Shown: in pieces, positions 7,666-15,738 of the stretch | Numbering within the stretch: position 1 is the first letter of the stretch | How the letters are laid out: each line of letters opens with the position of its first letter | Origin: a virus | IMG/VR virus record: IMGVR_UViG_3300010885_084005 | Span: 1 to 26,189 of that record | Length of the DNA stretch: 26,189 bases | Direction: 5' to 3' (one strand) | Translations under genes and position numbers: made by a program | The notes under the pieces: model-generated | Databases searched by the model: none | Told to the model about the DNA's origin: nothing | Seen by the model: the letters and a program-made list of their open reading frames with translations, nothing else

Positions 7666-9588
7666 TTAATCTTTAGTTTTTAAGTCTTTGAAATAATCTA
7701 CTAGGATTGGAGATTTTGAGAATTTAGAACCATACGCTTTTTCTATAGATTTTTCAAAATAAGCTGCTAAATTTTCAGCTGGATTAATTGATGCTGGTGC
7801 TAATGGCGTTTGAGTGCTAATATCAGCAGAAATTCCTTGAGTAGACACTGTTCCGTTTGGAGTTTTAGAGTCAACCTTTTTATTTGCACCATATGCTTCT
7901 GCTGATGTAATACTATTATGTTCTCCAAATGATCCATATGCGCTAGAAGGTGGCGCAAGGGCGCTAAAATACATTCCTCCTCCACCTAAGTTAAACATTG
8001 ATTCAATATCTTGTTTTGCACGGTCTCTTCCGTGAGTAAGGGTTACTGTAAATGTTACTTCAGTTGGAAAATCATCCAATCCTAATGCTTCTGAGAATTT
8101 GATCTTAGTTGTTTTTAAACAAAGATTTCCAATTACTGCCAGTGGGTCCATTGGATTACCGACAGTTAAGTGCCATTCTCCTACCGCACGCCCATCTAAT
8201 AAGGCTCTCATAGTTAATGGCGTTTGCATTAAGCTTTTAACTCGAGTCGCAACTATTGTTTGCGCAAAGGTAGACGCCTCGACATTGCTAAATATTTTAT
8301 TTAGATTTCCAGCTTGAGCATTTTTTGCAAGCTCACCAATCGCTGCGCTAATATCTCCTCCTTTTTGTTGAACTTGCGTCATTAGATATTTTATAACATC
8401 TTTTGCTCCACCAATGAAATCCGCATTTTCGAATTTTTCAGTAGGCATACCCGGTAAGATAAAACCTGTCTTTTGGAAATATCGGATTCCTCCTCCCCAA
8501 AAGGCTGCATTATTATATGTCAAAGAGAGAAAGTTTGAAATAAGATCAAGCATTGCAATCTTTGGGTTAATGTTATTAAATGATCGAAGCTTATAAGTAA
8601 AATTTAAAGTAATATCATGAGTAAAATTAAATCCTTTCTTTCTGTTTTGAGTTTCCGTAATTACGTTTACTGGACCTAATACTCTGTTCCAATATTGGCC
8701 ATTTGATCCATATGCATCCTGTATCCATAGTTGTAATTTCTCATCGTATCCAGTCGCAGCAAATGAATTACTGGAGTCACCAGCGAGTAACACTTGTAAC
8801 ACCTGTCTAAACGTGGCATTTTCGGCTTGAGTAAGACCTAGTGCATCTAATAAATCTGAAGCCTTGACTTCATTACCTGCAACATTCTGCATGTCTGAAT
8901 TAATTGGATCCCAGTTAAAACCATATTCCATTCCTAGAATAGAATTTAGACTATTTTGGGTCTCTCCTCCCCACCAGGTAACTGCTTGTGCAATAGGAAT
9001 TAATGGAGCCTTTTGTTTACTGATTTGTAAGTTATCTTCTACTGGAATAGGATATCGACGTAAAGTCAGCAATCGATTGTTTGGCATTTTTCCATACCAC
9101 TTGCACCATAAAAAGTCATTCCATTGATATGGAGTAGGACCTAATGTAGTTCCGTCTGAGTCTTGATCTCCTGCATTTACTGCATATTCTATAATTTTTG
9201 CAGCTGATGGATTTTCAATAATGGTTTTATGTAAATCCCTAATTGATTCAGGTTTTACAACTGACATTATGTCAGTTCGGTCAGTACGTAACATTCTAAT
9301 TACATCTGCTGAATTTCTATGATATTCAGGATAATATTGTTTACCATCCGTGCTGCCATATTTAGCATATCTAAAAATGTAAAAAGGATTAAATAGCGAG
9401 TCTGTACCTAAAACCGGTTGGGTTGTACCACCAGCACCTATCGCAGCTGCCTCTTTATTTTCGTATCTAGATGAAAGGTGAGTAAACGTTTGATTTTTCC
9501 CAAGTATAGTATTTAGGACACTGCTTCCTGTAGTTACACTTTCTGCAACAGTATTATTCGAGCCTAAAATCGTTGGATCACTCGCCAT
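7666..9588 (-). CDS. Large baseplate/tail structural protein
   Basis: A 640-aa protein, beta-rich with many aromatic residues. Two stretches stand out: HDITLNFTYKLRSFNNINPK followed by a helix LDLISNFLSLTYNNAAFWGG (about residues 320-365), and a later region AVGEWHLTVGNPMDPL, IGNLCLKTTKIKF, GLDDFPTEVTFTVTLTHGRDR followed by IESMFNLGGG. Patterns like the second are common in large tail-tip and baseplate proteins. The C-terminal 90 residues are low-complexity, rich in Ser, Thr and Ala. I cannot match it to a specific T4 gene. A late-promoter-like motif lies 18 nt before its ATG (9606-9614), and it is followed after one base by the gp53-like gene. The role as a structural protein is inferred from composition and operon. 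Confidence 0.6.
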   Translation of the reverse strand: MASDPTILGSNNTVAESVTTGSSVLNTILGKNQTFTHLSSRYENKEAAAIGAGGTTQPVLGTDSLFNPFYIFRYAKYGSTDGKQYYPEYHRNSADVIRMLRTDRTDIMSVVKPESIRDLHKTIIENPSAAKIIEYAVNAGDQDSDGTTLGPTPYQWNDFLWCKWYGKMPNNRLLTLRRYPIPVEDNLQISKQKAPLIPIAQAVTWWGGETQNSLNSILGMEYGFNWDPINSDMQNVAGNEVKASDLLDALGLTQAENATFRQVLQVLLAGDSSNSFAATGYDEKLQLWIQDAYGSNGQYWNRVLGPVNVITETQNRKKGFNFTHDITLNFTYKLRSFNNINPKIAMLDLISNFLSLTYNNAAFWGGGIRYFQKTGFILPGMPTEKFENADFIGGAKDVIKYLMTQVQQKGGDISAAIGELAKNAQAGNLNKIFSNVEASTFAQTIVATRVKSLMQTPLTMRALLDGRAVGEWHLTVGNPMDPLAVIGNLCLKTTKIKFSEALGLDDFPTEVTFTVTLTHGRDRAKQDIESMFNLGGGGMYFSALAPPSSAYGSFGEHNSITSAEAYGANKKVDSKTPNGTVSTQGISADISTQTPLAPASINPAENLAAYFEKSIEKAYGSKFSKSPILVDYFKDLKTKD

Positions 9589-9605
9589 TTTTGTTAATCT
9601 TTTTG

Positions 9606-9614
9606 TTATTTATT
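9606..9614 (-). promoter_or_regulatory. T4-type late promoter motif before the 640-aa gene
   Basis: The minus strand reads AATAAATAA, an 8-of-9 relative of the late -10 element TATAAATA used by the T4 gp55 sigma factor. It lies 18 nt before the ATG at 9588, the spacing seen before other probable late genes in this window. No -35 element is expected for such promoters. In AT-rich DNA this motif can occur by chance, so the weight comes from position. Confidence 0.5.
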
Positions 9615-9642
9615 GAAAAAATGAGAGAGTAATAGTTTACCC

Positions 9643-11352
9643 TCACTTACTTTGCATAAACTCAGCAAAACTAGATACTCGTGTAGAAGATTTTGTCTCT
9701 TCCTGCTTTTTCTTCTTTTTCTTGGTCTTCTTTCCTGGACCAGCCAACGACAAAATGTCCATATTATTTGGAACAGTTGCTGAATCTGGAGTTTGCATAA
9801 ATTGGCCAGGAGTTTCTGGATTCATTAGAGGCGCTCCAGCCATTCCAACTGGGGCTAACATATCTTCTTTAACTTTCGATTTTCCTTTATCTCCGACATT
9901 AGGGATCTTCTCTGCATAGTCTCTGCCGGCTTGTTTGCCTCCAACTAGAGTAACTCCAGCTTTGACTATTGAGTTTAAGCCATTAAAAACAGCAATGTTT
10001 TGAGCTCTTGCTTTTTGCGCGAATGCTTCATTTCCTGTATCTGGAATCATTGAAAATAAACCTTTGATAATCGTTCCTAAACCAGATAGAAAATTTCTTA
10101 GCGGACTTTCTTTGATTCGGTCCGCTTCTGTTACTGGAAGTTTTACTCTAGCATATAGAGGTAGTCTTATTTCTGGTTTTAACTTAATACCTCCAAAATT
10201 TCCTAGATTAAAATCTCTAGAAAGATAATAGTTCTTAATTTCTTTTTCTTTCTCAGTCTTGGCATTATCGATTTTAGTGACAAAGTTGGTCTCTTCTTTA
10301 TCATTTAGCGAGCCGTCTTTATCACTCTTTATGTAACTTAAGCACCACGAATAAGCTGCTGCAAGATAAGTCAATTGATCTTCTTCTTTTGCGCTTTCCT
10401 TTATTCTTGCACTAGCGTTAAATGAAGATAAAGCTTCACTCTTACTCTTAAAGACGTATCTTTCTAGTGAAAGATCCATCCAAGCCGGATTTTGTTTTTC
10501 TAGAGCTTTAAAAAAGCGGTAATATTCTCCTTCTGCATCTATTTCTCCATTTGAAAGAGCTGGCAGCTGAGCAAGAGAAATAGAATCAATGAGTCGATTA
10601 CAAATTCTCTTCTTTTTCTTATTGGTGGCTACTGCACCTTTTTTCTGCTCGTCGGTTTCGATCTTTTTCTGTTTTGCATTTACTGAATCTCGTAAAAGAG
10701 AAAGTAAACCCAATTCATCAAGAATAGTTCTAATCCTGTCTAGATCTGAATCACCTACACTGTTTTCTGGAACTGATTCAATCCTCTTTTTTTCAATTTC
10801 AAGTATTTGAGTAAGTCCATCGATTCCTTTTTTTGATGAATTAAGAATATTGTTTACTTTTTTCTTTGTTTCATCGTCGAGAGTTATTGCTTCGTTGACT
10901 ACTGGCTCTGCCTGGATCTGATTGTTTACCAGATGATAGATCTTTAATAATCTTTCCGAAACCAATACGTATGTTGCATAGAGCTTTCGATAATTTATTG
11001 GGTCACGATCAATATCAATCGAATTAATACGATTGATAGTCGATATAGCCACATTTTCTTCCTTTTTTGCGTATTTTTCAAAAAAATCTATTCGGCTCTT
11101 ATCTGTTAGTGACTTAAAAATGTTCTCAAGATCGATATTTTTCTCGGTGCTCACATAACTAAGTGGCAGCTTATCGAATGCCTGTGACAACGCCTCAAAC
11201 GAGGTGGCAATCGCAGTAGAATCGTTAATTTCTCCGCCTACTTTACTATCGATTAGGTTCTTAACCTCTTCTGTTTTCACTTCACTAGTTACTTTCTCCT
11301 CAAATAGAGGTGAACTCTTTAAAAAGTGTGTTAAATATGTTCCAAAGCCCAT
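9643..11352 (-). CDS. Probable virion structural protein with basic C-terminal tail
   Basis: A 569-aa, strongly charged protein with long predicted helices and coiled-coil-like stretches in its N-terminal two thirds (for example EKKRIESVPENS and KEKEIKNYYLSRDF). Near residues 410-490 there is a more hydrophobic part, SPLRNFLSGLGTIIKGLFSMIP. The last 70 residues are Pro- and Gly-rich, then PGKKTKKKKKKQ and a final VSSFAEFMQSK. That end resembles the short amphipathic capsid-targeting-like peptides found at the N-termini of other proteins here, but at the wrong end. A late-type motif lies 16 nt before its ATG. It heads the baseplate block, so it is probably a structural or tail-associated protein; I do not recognise the family. 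Confidence 0.6.
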   Translation of the reverse strand: MGFGTYLTHFLKSSPLFEEKVTSEVKTEEVKNLIDSKVGGEINDSTAIATSFEALSQAFDKLPLSYVSTEKNIDLENIFKSLTDKSRIDFFEKYAKKEENVAISTINRINSIDIDRDPINYRKLYATYVLVSERLLKIYHLVNNQIQAEPVVNEAITLDDETKKKVNNILNSSKKGIDGLTQILEIEKKRIESVPENSVGDSDLDRIRTILDELGLLSLLRDSVNAKQKKIETDEQKKGAVATNKKKKRICNRLIDSISLAQLPALSNGEIDAEGEYYRFFKALEKQNPAWMDLSLERYVFKSKSEALSSFNASARIKESAKEEDQLTYLAAAYSWCLSYIKSDKDGSLNDKEETNFVTKIDNAKTEKEKEIKNYYLSRDFNLGNFGGIKLKPEIRLPLYARVKLPVTEADRIKESPLRNFLSGLGTIIKGLFSMIPDTGNEAFAQKARAQNIAVFNGLNSIVKAGVTLVGGKQAGRDYAEKIPNVGDKGKSKVKEDMLAPVGMAGAPLMNPETPGQFMQTPDSATVPNNMDILSLAGPGKKTKKKKKKQEETKSSTRVSSFAEFMQSK

Positions 11353-11367
11353 TCTTTTAGCTTTTAG

Positions 11368-11376
11368 TTATTTATC
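11368..11376 (-). promoter_or_regulatory. T4-type late promoter motif before the 569-aa gene
   Basis: The minus strand reads GATAAATAA, sixteen nt before the ATG at 11352. The motif overlaps the stop codon of the 62-aa gene upstream (TAA at 11368-11370). It matches seven of eight bases of the T4 late element and repeats the arrangement seen before several other genes in this window. Confidence 0.5.
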
Positions 11377-11556
11377 ACCTTTTTTAAACTGGCTATATGG
11401 AATCACCCAAAGCTTCCGGTTAATGCTCTTTTTCATGAAATCATAAATTGACGTCTTTGGATCTTCGTCAGGGTGTTGAAGAACAGCATTTGCTAAAGGT
11501 TCCTTTCCTTTTCTATAGTTTTCAACATTTTTCCAACTTTTGTCTTTGTGTTTCAC
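11368..11556 (-). CDS. Small basic protein of unknown function
   Basis: A 62-aa, lysine- and aromatic-rich protein with no recognisable domain, signal peptide or membrane segment (it contains SIYDFMKKSINRKLWVIPYSQF near residues 36-57). It is placed neatly between two genes: its start is 10 nt after the stop of the metallophosphoesterase gene and its stop overlaps the late motif 16 nt before the 569-aa gene. That fit, and its codon-like spacing, are the reasons for keeping it; nothing supports a specific role. It could be an artefact, but no larger overlapping gene competes for this stretch. Confidence 0.5.
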   Translation of the reverse strand: MKHKDKSWKNVENYRKGKEPLANAVLQHPDEDPKTSIYDFMKKSINRKLWVIPYSQFKKGDK

Positions 11557-11566
11557 GTTTGGGTGA

Positions 11567-13132
11567 TTATTTTAGGGTAGTGTACTCGCCATCGATGAAA
11601 TGGATATGCTGTGCCTTACTATCATTATGTATTATCACATGAGACTGTAACCACCCGCTAGCGCCAATATTATATCCTATTCTAAGATGAGTCGATGTAC
11701 CTACGGCCAGTGCTCCATCTTTTCTTCCAGGTGCATGATAGTGGCCGACCACTATTTTAGTGTTTAATTTTCTAAATTGTAACAGAGATCCGCGACTTCC
11801 GCCTGAACCAATATCTCCATGTTGACCAAGTTCCCATCCATTAACTATAAAACTATCGCTTCTGCCTAGCGTTTTGAAATGTGGATATTTTTTGGTAATC
11901 ACATATGGTATTATTCCATTTGGTGCTTCCTTATTTAAGATAGCCGCTGCAAATTGCATATACTCTAGAGAGTTTTTTGGCGTGACTGTTTTTCTCCAGT
12001 CGGTGTCCTTCAACCACCTGTCTATAAAATCGTCGTGATTACTGCGTACTATAACTACGTTATGTTCTTCAAATTCAGTAAGACCATCTAATAGTGCATC
12101 TATTTCTTTCTTTAAAGAATTTGTGCCATTCATTTCCTTTTCATATTGAATGAATGGATCCTTTATTTCATGGTGATTAATCGATGTTCCATCAAATACA
12201 TCATGTAAAATTACGTGTTCTGGCTTGAGCTTTTTCATGAGCTCAAAAGTTGTAGTGACTACCTTTGCGTCGTGTTTTCCATAGTGAATATCTCCCCAAA
12301 TAATAGCCGCAATACTATCTAATTGAGTGATTTTACTCTCGGTGTCTCCATACTCTACTCTAAAGAAGAGATCACTAAAGTTACCATCATCGGTTGCAGT
12401 AACGTGTCTAACAAAAAATATTTCTTCGTCCTTTATTTCAACTATCACAAAACCTAAAGTATGGTGAAATTCTCCCTTTTTGCCAGCCTTAGAATCAGTG
12501 TAATTATTTATAGTACATGCACCAGTGGTCAGCATCATCTTTGGCTTGTTTCCTTCTAGCACCGGAATCATCTCTAATTGAACCTTCGGTGAACCAAACA
12601 CACACGAGTTAACTCCACTCATACCCTGCAGGCCAGTCATTGGATTGACTGCAGTTGGCTGAATCTTTACATCAGACATGATCGAGAGATATCTGTGTAC
12701 ATTATGACGATTTGCATCTAAGTATTTTTCTATTCTCTCTGCCCAAGTATCATATGCACTGTCTGTGAATATTGAAGTAGGATTTTTATATCTACCGGCA
12801 ATTACATGAATATCTGCATCTAAAAATTCAGCATATTTTTCAATATTTGCGATAAACTGTTCGTGTACGGGAGTATCGTTTTGCGCCCAAGTAATAATAA
12901 AACGTTTTTTGTTTCTATTAAGCTCCCTAGATTTTGCAGTGATCAATTGAGGTGAGTCCTCAAGTTGTTTTGTAGTATATCCAAGTTTTGCAATCCAGTT
13001 ACAGATAGTTCTCTCAGATTTGTCGAATTTATCAGATAGCTTACGTATACGTTGATCCCAAGAAAGATCTTTATTAAAATAAACGTTTGCAATAAATTCT
13101 ATGTGCTCATTCTCCAGTTCGGTGAACTTCAT
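11567..13132 (-). CDS. HTH-fused calcineurin-like metallophosphoesterase
   Basis: A 521-aa protein with two parts. Residues about 20-55 read as a helix-turn-helix (WDQRIRKLSDKFDKSERTIC then NWIAKLG). From about 270 to 480 is a complete metallophosphoesterase core: GDIHYG (D281, H283), HDVFDG (D311), RSNHDD (N365, H366), GQHGD (H438) and GHYHAPG (H464, H466). Such enzymes cleave phosphodiesters or phosphomonoesters with two metals. The closest thing I know with an HTH-like start and this core is the A1-type protein of T5-like phages, linked with host DNA degradation, but I cannot confirm homology. It is followed by a small ORF and then the tail block, and preceded by the ligase fusion gene. 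Confidence 0.8.
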   Translation of the reverse strand: MKFTELENEHIEFIANVYFNKDLSWDQRIRKLSDKFDKSERTICNWIAKLGYTTKQLEDSPQLITAKSRELNRNKKRFIITWAQNDTPVHEQFIANIEKYAEFLDADIHVIAGRYKNPTSIFTDSAYDTWAERIEKYLDANRHNVHRYLSIMSDVKIQPTAVNPMTGLQGMSGVNSCVFGSPKVQLEMIPVLEGNKPKMMLTTGACTINNYTDSKAGKKGEFHHTLGFVIVEIKDEEIFFVRHVTATDDGNFSDLFFRVEYGDTESKITQLDSIAAIIWGDIHYGKHDAKVVTTTFELMKKLKPEHVILHDVFDGTSINHHEIKDPFIQYEKEMNGTNSLKKEIDALLDGLTEFEEHNVVIVRSNHDDFIDRWLKDTDWRKTVTPKNSLEYMQFAAAILNKEAPNGIIPYVITKKYPHFKTLGRSDSFIVNGWELGQHGDIGSGGSRGSLLQFRKLNTKIVVGHYHAPGRKDGALAVGTSTHLRIGYNIGASGWLQSHVIIHNDSKAQHIHFIDGEYTTLK

Positions 13133-13154
13133 GCAGCATAAAAATTTTTCTAAT

Positions 13155-13178
13155 CTTATATTAAAATTGTAATATAAG
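13155..13178 (-). terminator. AT-rich hairpin between two minus-strand genes
   Basis: CTTATATT (13155-13162) and AATATAAG (13171-13178) form a perfect 8-bp inverted repeat with an 8-base loop. It sits right after the stop of the ligase-fusion gene (13181-13183) and before the start of the metallophosphoesterase gene (13132). With no GC pairs in the stem it is a weak terminator; it could also be an operator or a stem that affects translation of the next gene. A minus-strand AAAAATTTTT stretch follows toward 13132. Confidence 0.3.
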
Positions 13179-13180
13179 TT

Positions 13181-15112
13181 TTAGACGTCGCCTTCGTTAG
13201 CATCTTGCTCTTTTAGCTTCGGGTCGACGATTTCGGCAATAATTTGTTTTTCAAAGAGTTGTCTAAAATCGGCTGACTTAGTTGCACTCTCATTGACTTT
13301 ATTTTCAAGTTCCTTTTGTAAATTAAAAAAGTCAGATGCAATTGAATTAGGAACTAGTTTTTTAAATTCGCTAAAGTTAGAAGTCTTAATTGCATTAAGC
13401 ACATCGTCAGACTTGACGAATACTGGCAATTGTACTAATTTGAATTCTCCATCTAATCGAAGAGGAATGTTCTTCTTCTTTATATAATCCATTTGTAGAA
13501 GATAGTCTTTGCTTCTTTTCTCAGATGTTCCCCATAGTGTAGGTTTATATTCTGGTGTTAAGCTGTCGATTACTTCTTCCAAGTGGTTTGAAGAAATGAT
13601 TTTAATTCCTTCTATTAATTCAGGATATTCTCTAGCTACTTTTTCAAGAATTAATTTAGTTTGTTTAAGAGAAAAAGGAGAAAACTTAGTCTTGTTATCT
13701 GTCTTAATTGCTATCAAGATAGATTTATTTCCATTTTTGTCTTTTAGCTTTTGGGCAGCGATAATATGTCCCATATTTAAGGGTTGGAAATTTCCAATCA
13801 AAAGATTTACTTCGATTGGTTCCACTTTGTTTTTAACTCGTTCTGCTGCTTCTTTTTCGTTTAATAGGTGTTCTTCATTTGCCGCACCAATAAATTCGCT
13901 AAAACTTGGAAATAAACTTTCATAGATTTCATCTCCCATTATCACGTTTTTGATTTTGGTCACGATAATATTTAATTGAGTTAATAGGTCTGAAGTAAAA
14001 AATCCAGACGACGATCTTTTTCTAGTGCGACGAAAGAAGTTCAACAGTATCTTATAGATTTCTGAATATGTTGAACCTGATTTAATAATTCTTTCTACTT
14101 CTGGATCCTTAATTAGGGTAGCGTCAAGTTCAAATTCAGGGCGCTTTAGGTATTCCGGCACTTCTAACATCAGTCCTTCATATTTACCCTCATATTCCTT
14201 GACAAAATCTTTAAATATTGAATTGATTAGCTGAACATATCTTTCTTCAAAACTTCCATCTCCAGAAATTTTTCTCAGTTCATCAAGACTATACATCTCA
14301 AAGTGATTCATTAGATCGATCACAATAAGCCAAATATAATCTCGTGATTTATTTTCTGATTGATTAGACTGATTCGTACTTGTATGTTGGAAAATAGGAT
14401 CAACTAATTTTGCAAGAAAAACTTTTTCTTCTGGATTTTCTTCGGTTTCATCATAAAATCTAAACACGATGGTCTCAATACTTCCATCTAAGTTCTTCTT
14501 TAAGAATGAAGCATCCTTTTCTACATCTAATATGGAGATGATGTACTTAGTAAATGAGGTGGTCTTAAATTTCTTAAAAAGATCTTCGTTTGACGAATAC
14601 ACAAATTCAAGGATTGCCGATTTTTGCTCGTCAGTTAAGTGACCTTCGAATATAATCGGTGAACGCTCAACTCCTAAATAGTCTGCCCATTTATCAAGTT
14701 GTTCTTTATTTTGAACAGTTGATATTACCTTTCCTTCATCTTCCAAGCGATGAATATATGATAGCACTAAACTATTTTTTGGAAGATAATCGTATTTGCT
14801 GCTCAGCGAATCGCCGTTTGTAAAATACTCAAAACCGAAATAAAAATTCGCCGGTATTCTCTGTCTTTTTTCAAGAGACATTGATTCAAAATGAGAAATC
14901 GCTGAATTGTAATATTTCATCAATACTCGATCTACATAATTGATTTCTCCAGATTTTTTAAAGTATCTAAAAGTATCATCCTTGCTTTTCTTTATGCCAA
15001 AGAAGGTTCCATCCACTTTTTCATTGATGATGATATAGTGGTTTAGGAGACTTTTTAAAAATTCTTCTCCCTTCTTTTCATATACTTCTTTTAAGTGATT
15101 GATCCCTGCCAT
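13181..15112 (-). CDS. Ligase-like adenylyltransferase fused to cytidylyltransferase-fold domain
   Basis: A 643-aa, apparently bifunctional protein. The N-terminal domain (about 1-245) has polynucleotide-ligase-type motifs: EKVDG with nucleophile K32 (motif I, residues 31-35), YFGFEYF (91-97, motif III), ETIVFRF (213-219, motif IV) and AKLVDP (234-239, motif V). A helical middle part follows (260-400). The C-terminal domain (about 433-595) has LIGNFQPLNMGH (438-449, the GxFxPxxxGH signature of NMNAT/cytidylyltransferases with Asn for the first His), WGTSEKR (527-533) and an ISxTxxR-like VKSDDVLNAIKTSNFSEFKK (566-585) whose final Arg is replaced. The linker has FPSFSEFIGAANEE (401-414), like the capsid-targeting peptides in this phage. 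Functions are inferred; a role in RNA repair or NAD metabolism is plausible. Confidence 0.75.
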   Translation of the reverse strand: MAGINHLKEVYEKKGEEFLKSLLNHYIIINEKVDGTFFGIKKSKDDTFRYFKKSGEINYVDRVLMKYYNSAISHFESMSLEKRQRIPANFYFGFEYFTNGDSLSSKYDYLPKNSLVLSYIHRLEDEGKVISTVQNKEQLDKWADYLGVERSPIIFEGHLTDEQKSAILEFVYSSNEDLFKKFKTTSFTKYIISILDVEKDASFLKKNLDGSIETIVFRFYDETEENPEEKVFLAKLVDPIFQHTSTNQSNQSENKSRDYIWLIVIDLMNHFEMYSLDELRKISGDGSFEERYVQLINSIFKDFVKEYEGKYEGLMLEVPEYLKRPEFELDATLIKDPEVERIIKSGSTYSEIYKILLNFFRRTRKRSSSGFFTSDLLTQLNIIVTKIKNVIMGDEIYESLFPSFSEFIGAANEEHLLNEKEAAERVKNKVEPIEVNLLIGNFQPLNMGHIIAAQKLKDKNGNKSILIAIKTDNKTKFSPFSLKQTKLILEKVAREYPELIEGIKIISSNHLEEVIDSLTPEYKPTLWGTSEKRSKDYLLQMDYIKKKNIPLRLDGEFKLVQLPVFVKSDDVLNAIKTSNFSEFKKLVPNSIASDFFNLQKELENKVNESATKSADFRQLFEKQIIAEIVDPKLKEQDANEGDV

Positions 15113-15118
15113 AGGTGG

Positions 15119-15691
15119 TTATGTGGTTTGCTCATCGGTAGGCTTTTCAGTTTTTGCTGAAGGCTCTTCGCTGGCTAACTGTTGTTCTTGTTTAATTGGT
15201 TCCGGTTCTTTGTTCATAGCTTTACGGATACTCATTGCATCCATACTAATTGAAATGCTACGCACATTATCTGAATCTTCAGCGTTTTCAGTAAAGTAGT
15301 TGATGATCTTTTTCAAGTTCATGTTCATTTTTTCTTCACCGAATCCTCCTGCTTGTGAAATCTTTTTCTTTAGGTTAGTAGTTGCTTTCCAGCTACCTGC
15401 ATAGCTAATTGACCAGCAGTAAAAACAAACGTCTTCACCTTTGCTAGTGTAATAGTGTTGCATGTCTTTGATTTTTTGGATTGCTCCATTTGCATCGCGA
15501 TATGTTGTTGTTCGACCTAATGTGTCAGAAGGAACTCCAAATCGCACTTCATCTGATAGAAGTTCCATTAACTCGGAGATTCTAGAAACGATCTGATCTG
15601 CAGTATATCCTTTAAGCGGTCTTGACAAGTCAGCAGCTACTTCTTCTGCTTCCGTAAGGAATTGCGAAAAGGTTTTTAATGGATTATACAT
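15119..15691 (-). CDS. Probable capsid-internal protein with targeting peptide
   Basis: A 190-aa protein that opens MYNPLKTFSQFLTEAEEVAA. The segment KTFSQFLTE-A is strikingly like the T4 internal-protein targeting peptide (MKTYQEFIAE-A), cut by the gp21 protease after the Glu. The rest is helical, with a Cys pair (CFYC) and a disordered Glu/Pro/Lys-rich end. A late-type motif lies 18 nt upstream. The stop is six bases before the start of the ligase-fusion gene, so both are transcribed together. I infer co-packaging into the head; function after injection is unknown. Confidence 0.65.
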   Translation of the reverse strand: MYNPLKTFSQFLTEAEEVAADLSRPLKGYTADQIVSRISELMELLSDEVRFGVPSDTLGRTTTYRDANGAIQKIKDMQHYYTSKGEDVCFYCWSISYAGSWKATTNLKKKISQAGGFGEEKMNMNLKKIINYFTENAEDSDNVRSISISMDAMSIRKAMNKEPEPIKQEQQLASEEPSAKTEKPTDEQTT

Positions 15692-15708
15692 CTCAAATGA
15701 TTTTCTTA

Positions 15709-15717
15709 TTATTTATT
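15709..15717 (-). promoter_or_regulatory. T4-type late promoter motif before the 190-aa gene
   Basis: The minus strand reads AATAAATAA inside TAATAAATAATAAG, eighteen nt before the ATG at 15691. Same form and spacing as the motifs before the other probable late genes. The flanking TAA repeat makes an exact boundary uncertain. Confidence 0.5.
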
Positions 15718-15738
15718 ACTTGAAAAGCTCAGTTTAAT

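Noticed and set aside
9680-9730. Lysine-codon-rich tract as a simple repeat
   Set aside because: It encodes the basic tail of the 569-aa protein in frame; the run is imperfect and not a tandem repeat.
9722-9919. Plus-strand ORFs inside the 569-aa and other minus-strand genes
   Set aside because: They lie fully inside long genes with recognisable or consistent coding on the other strand, and their translations are low in charged residues and look like antisense.
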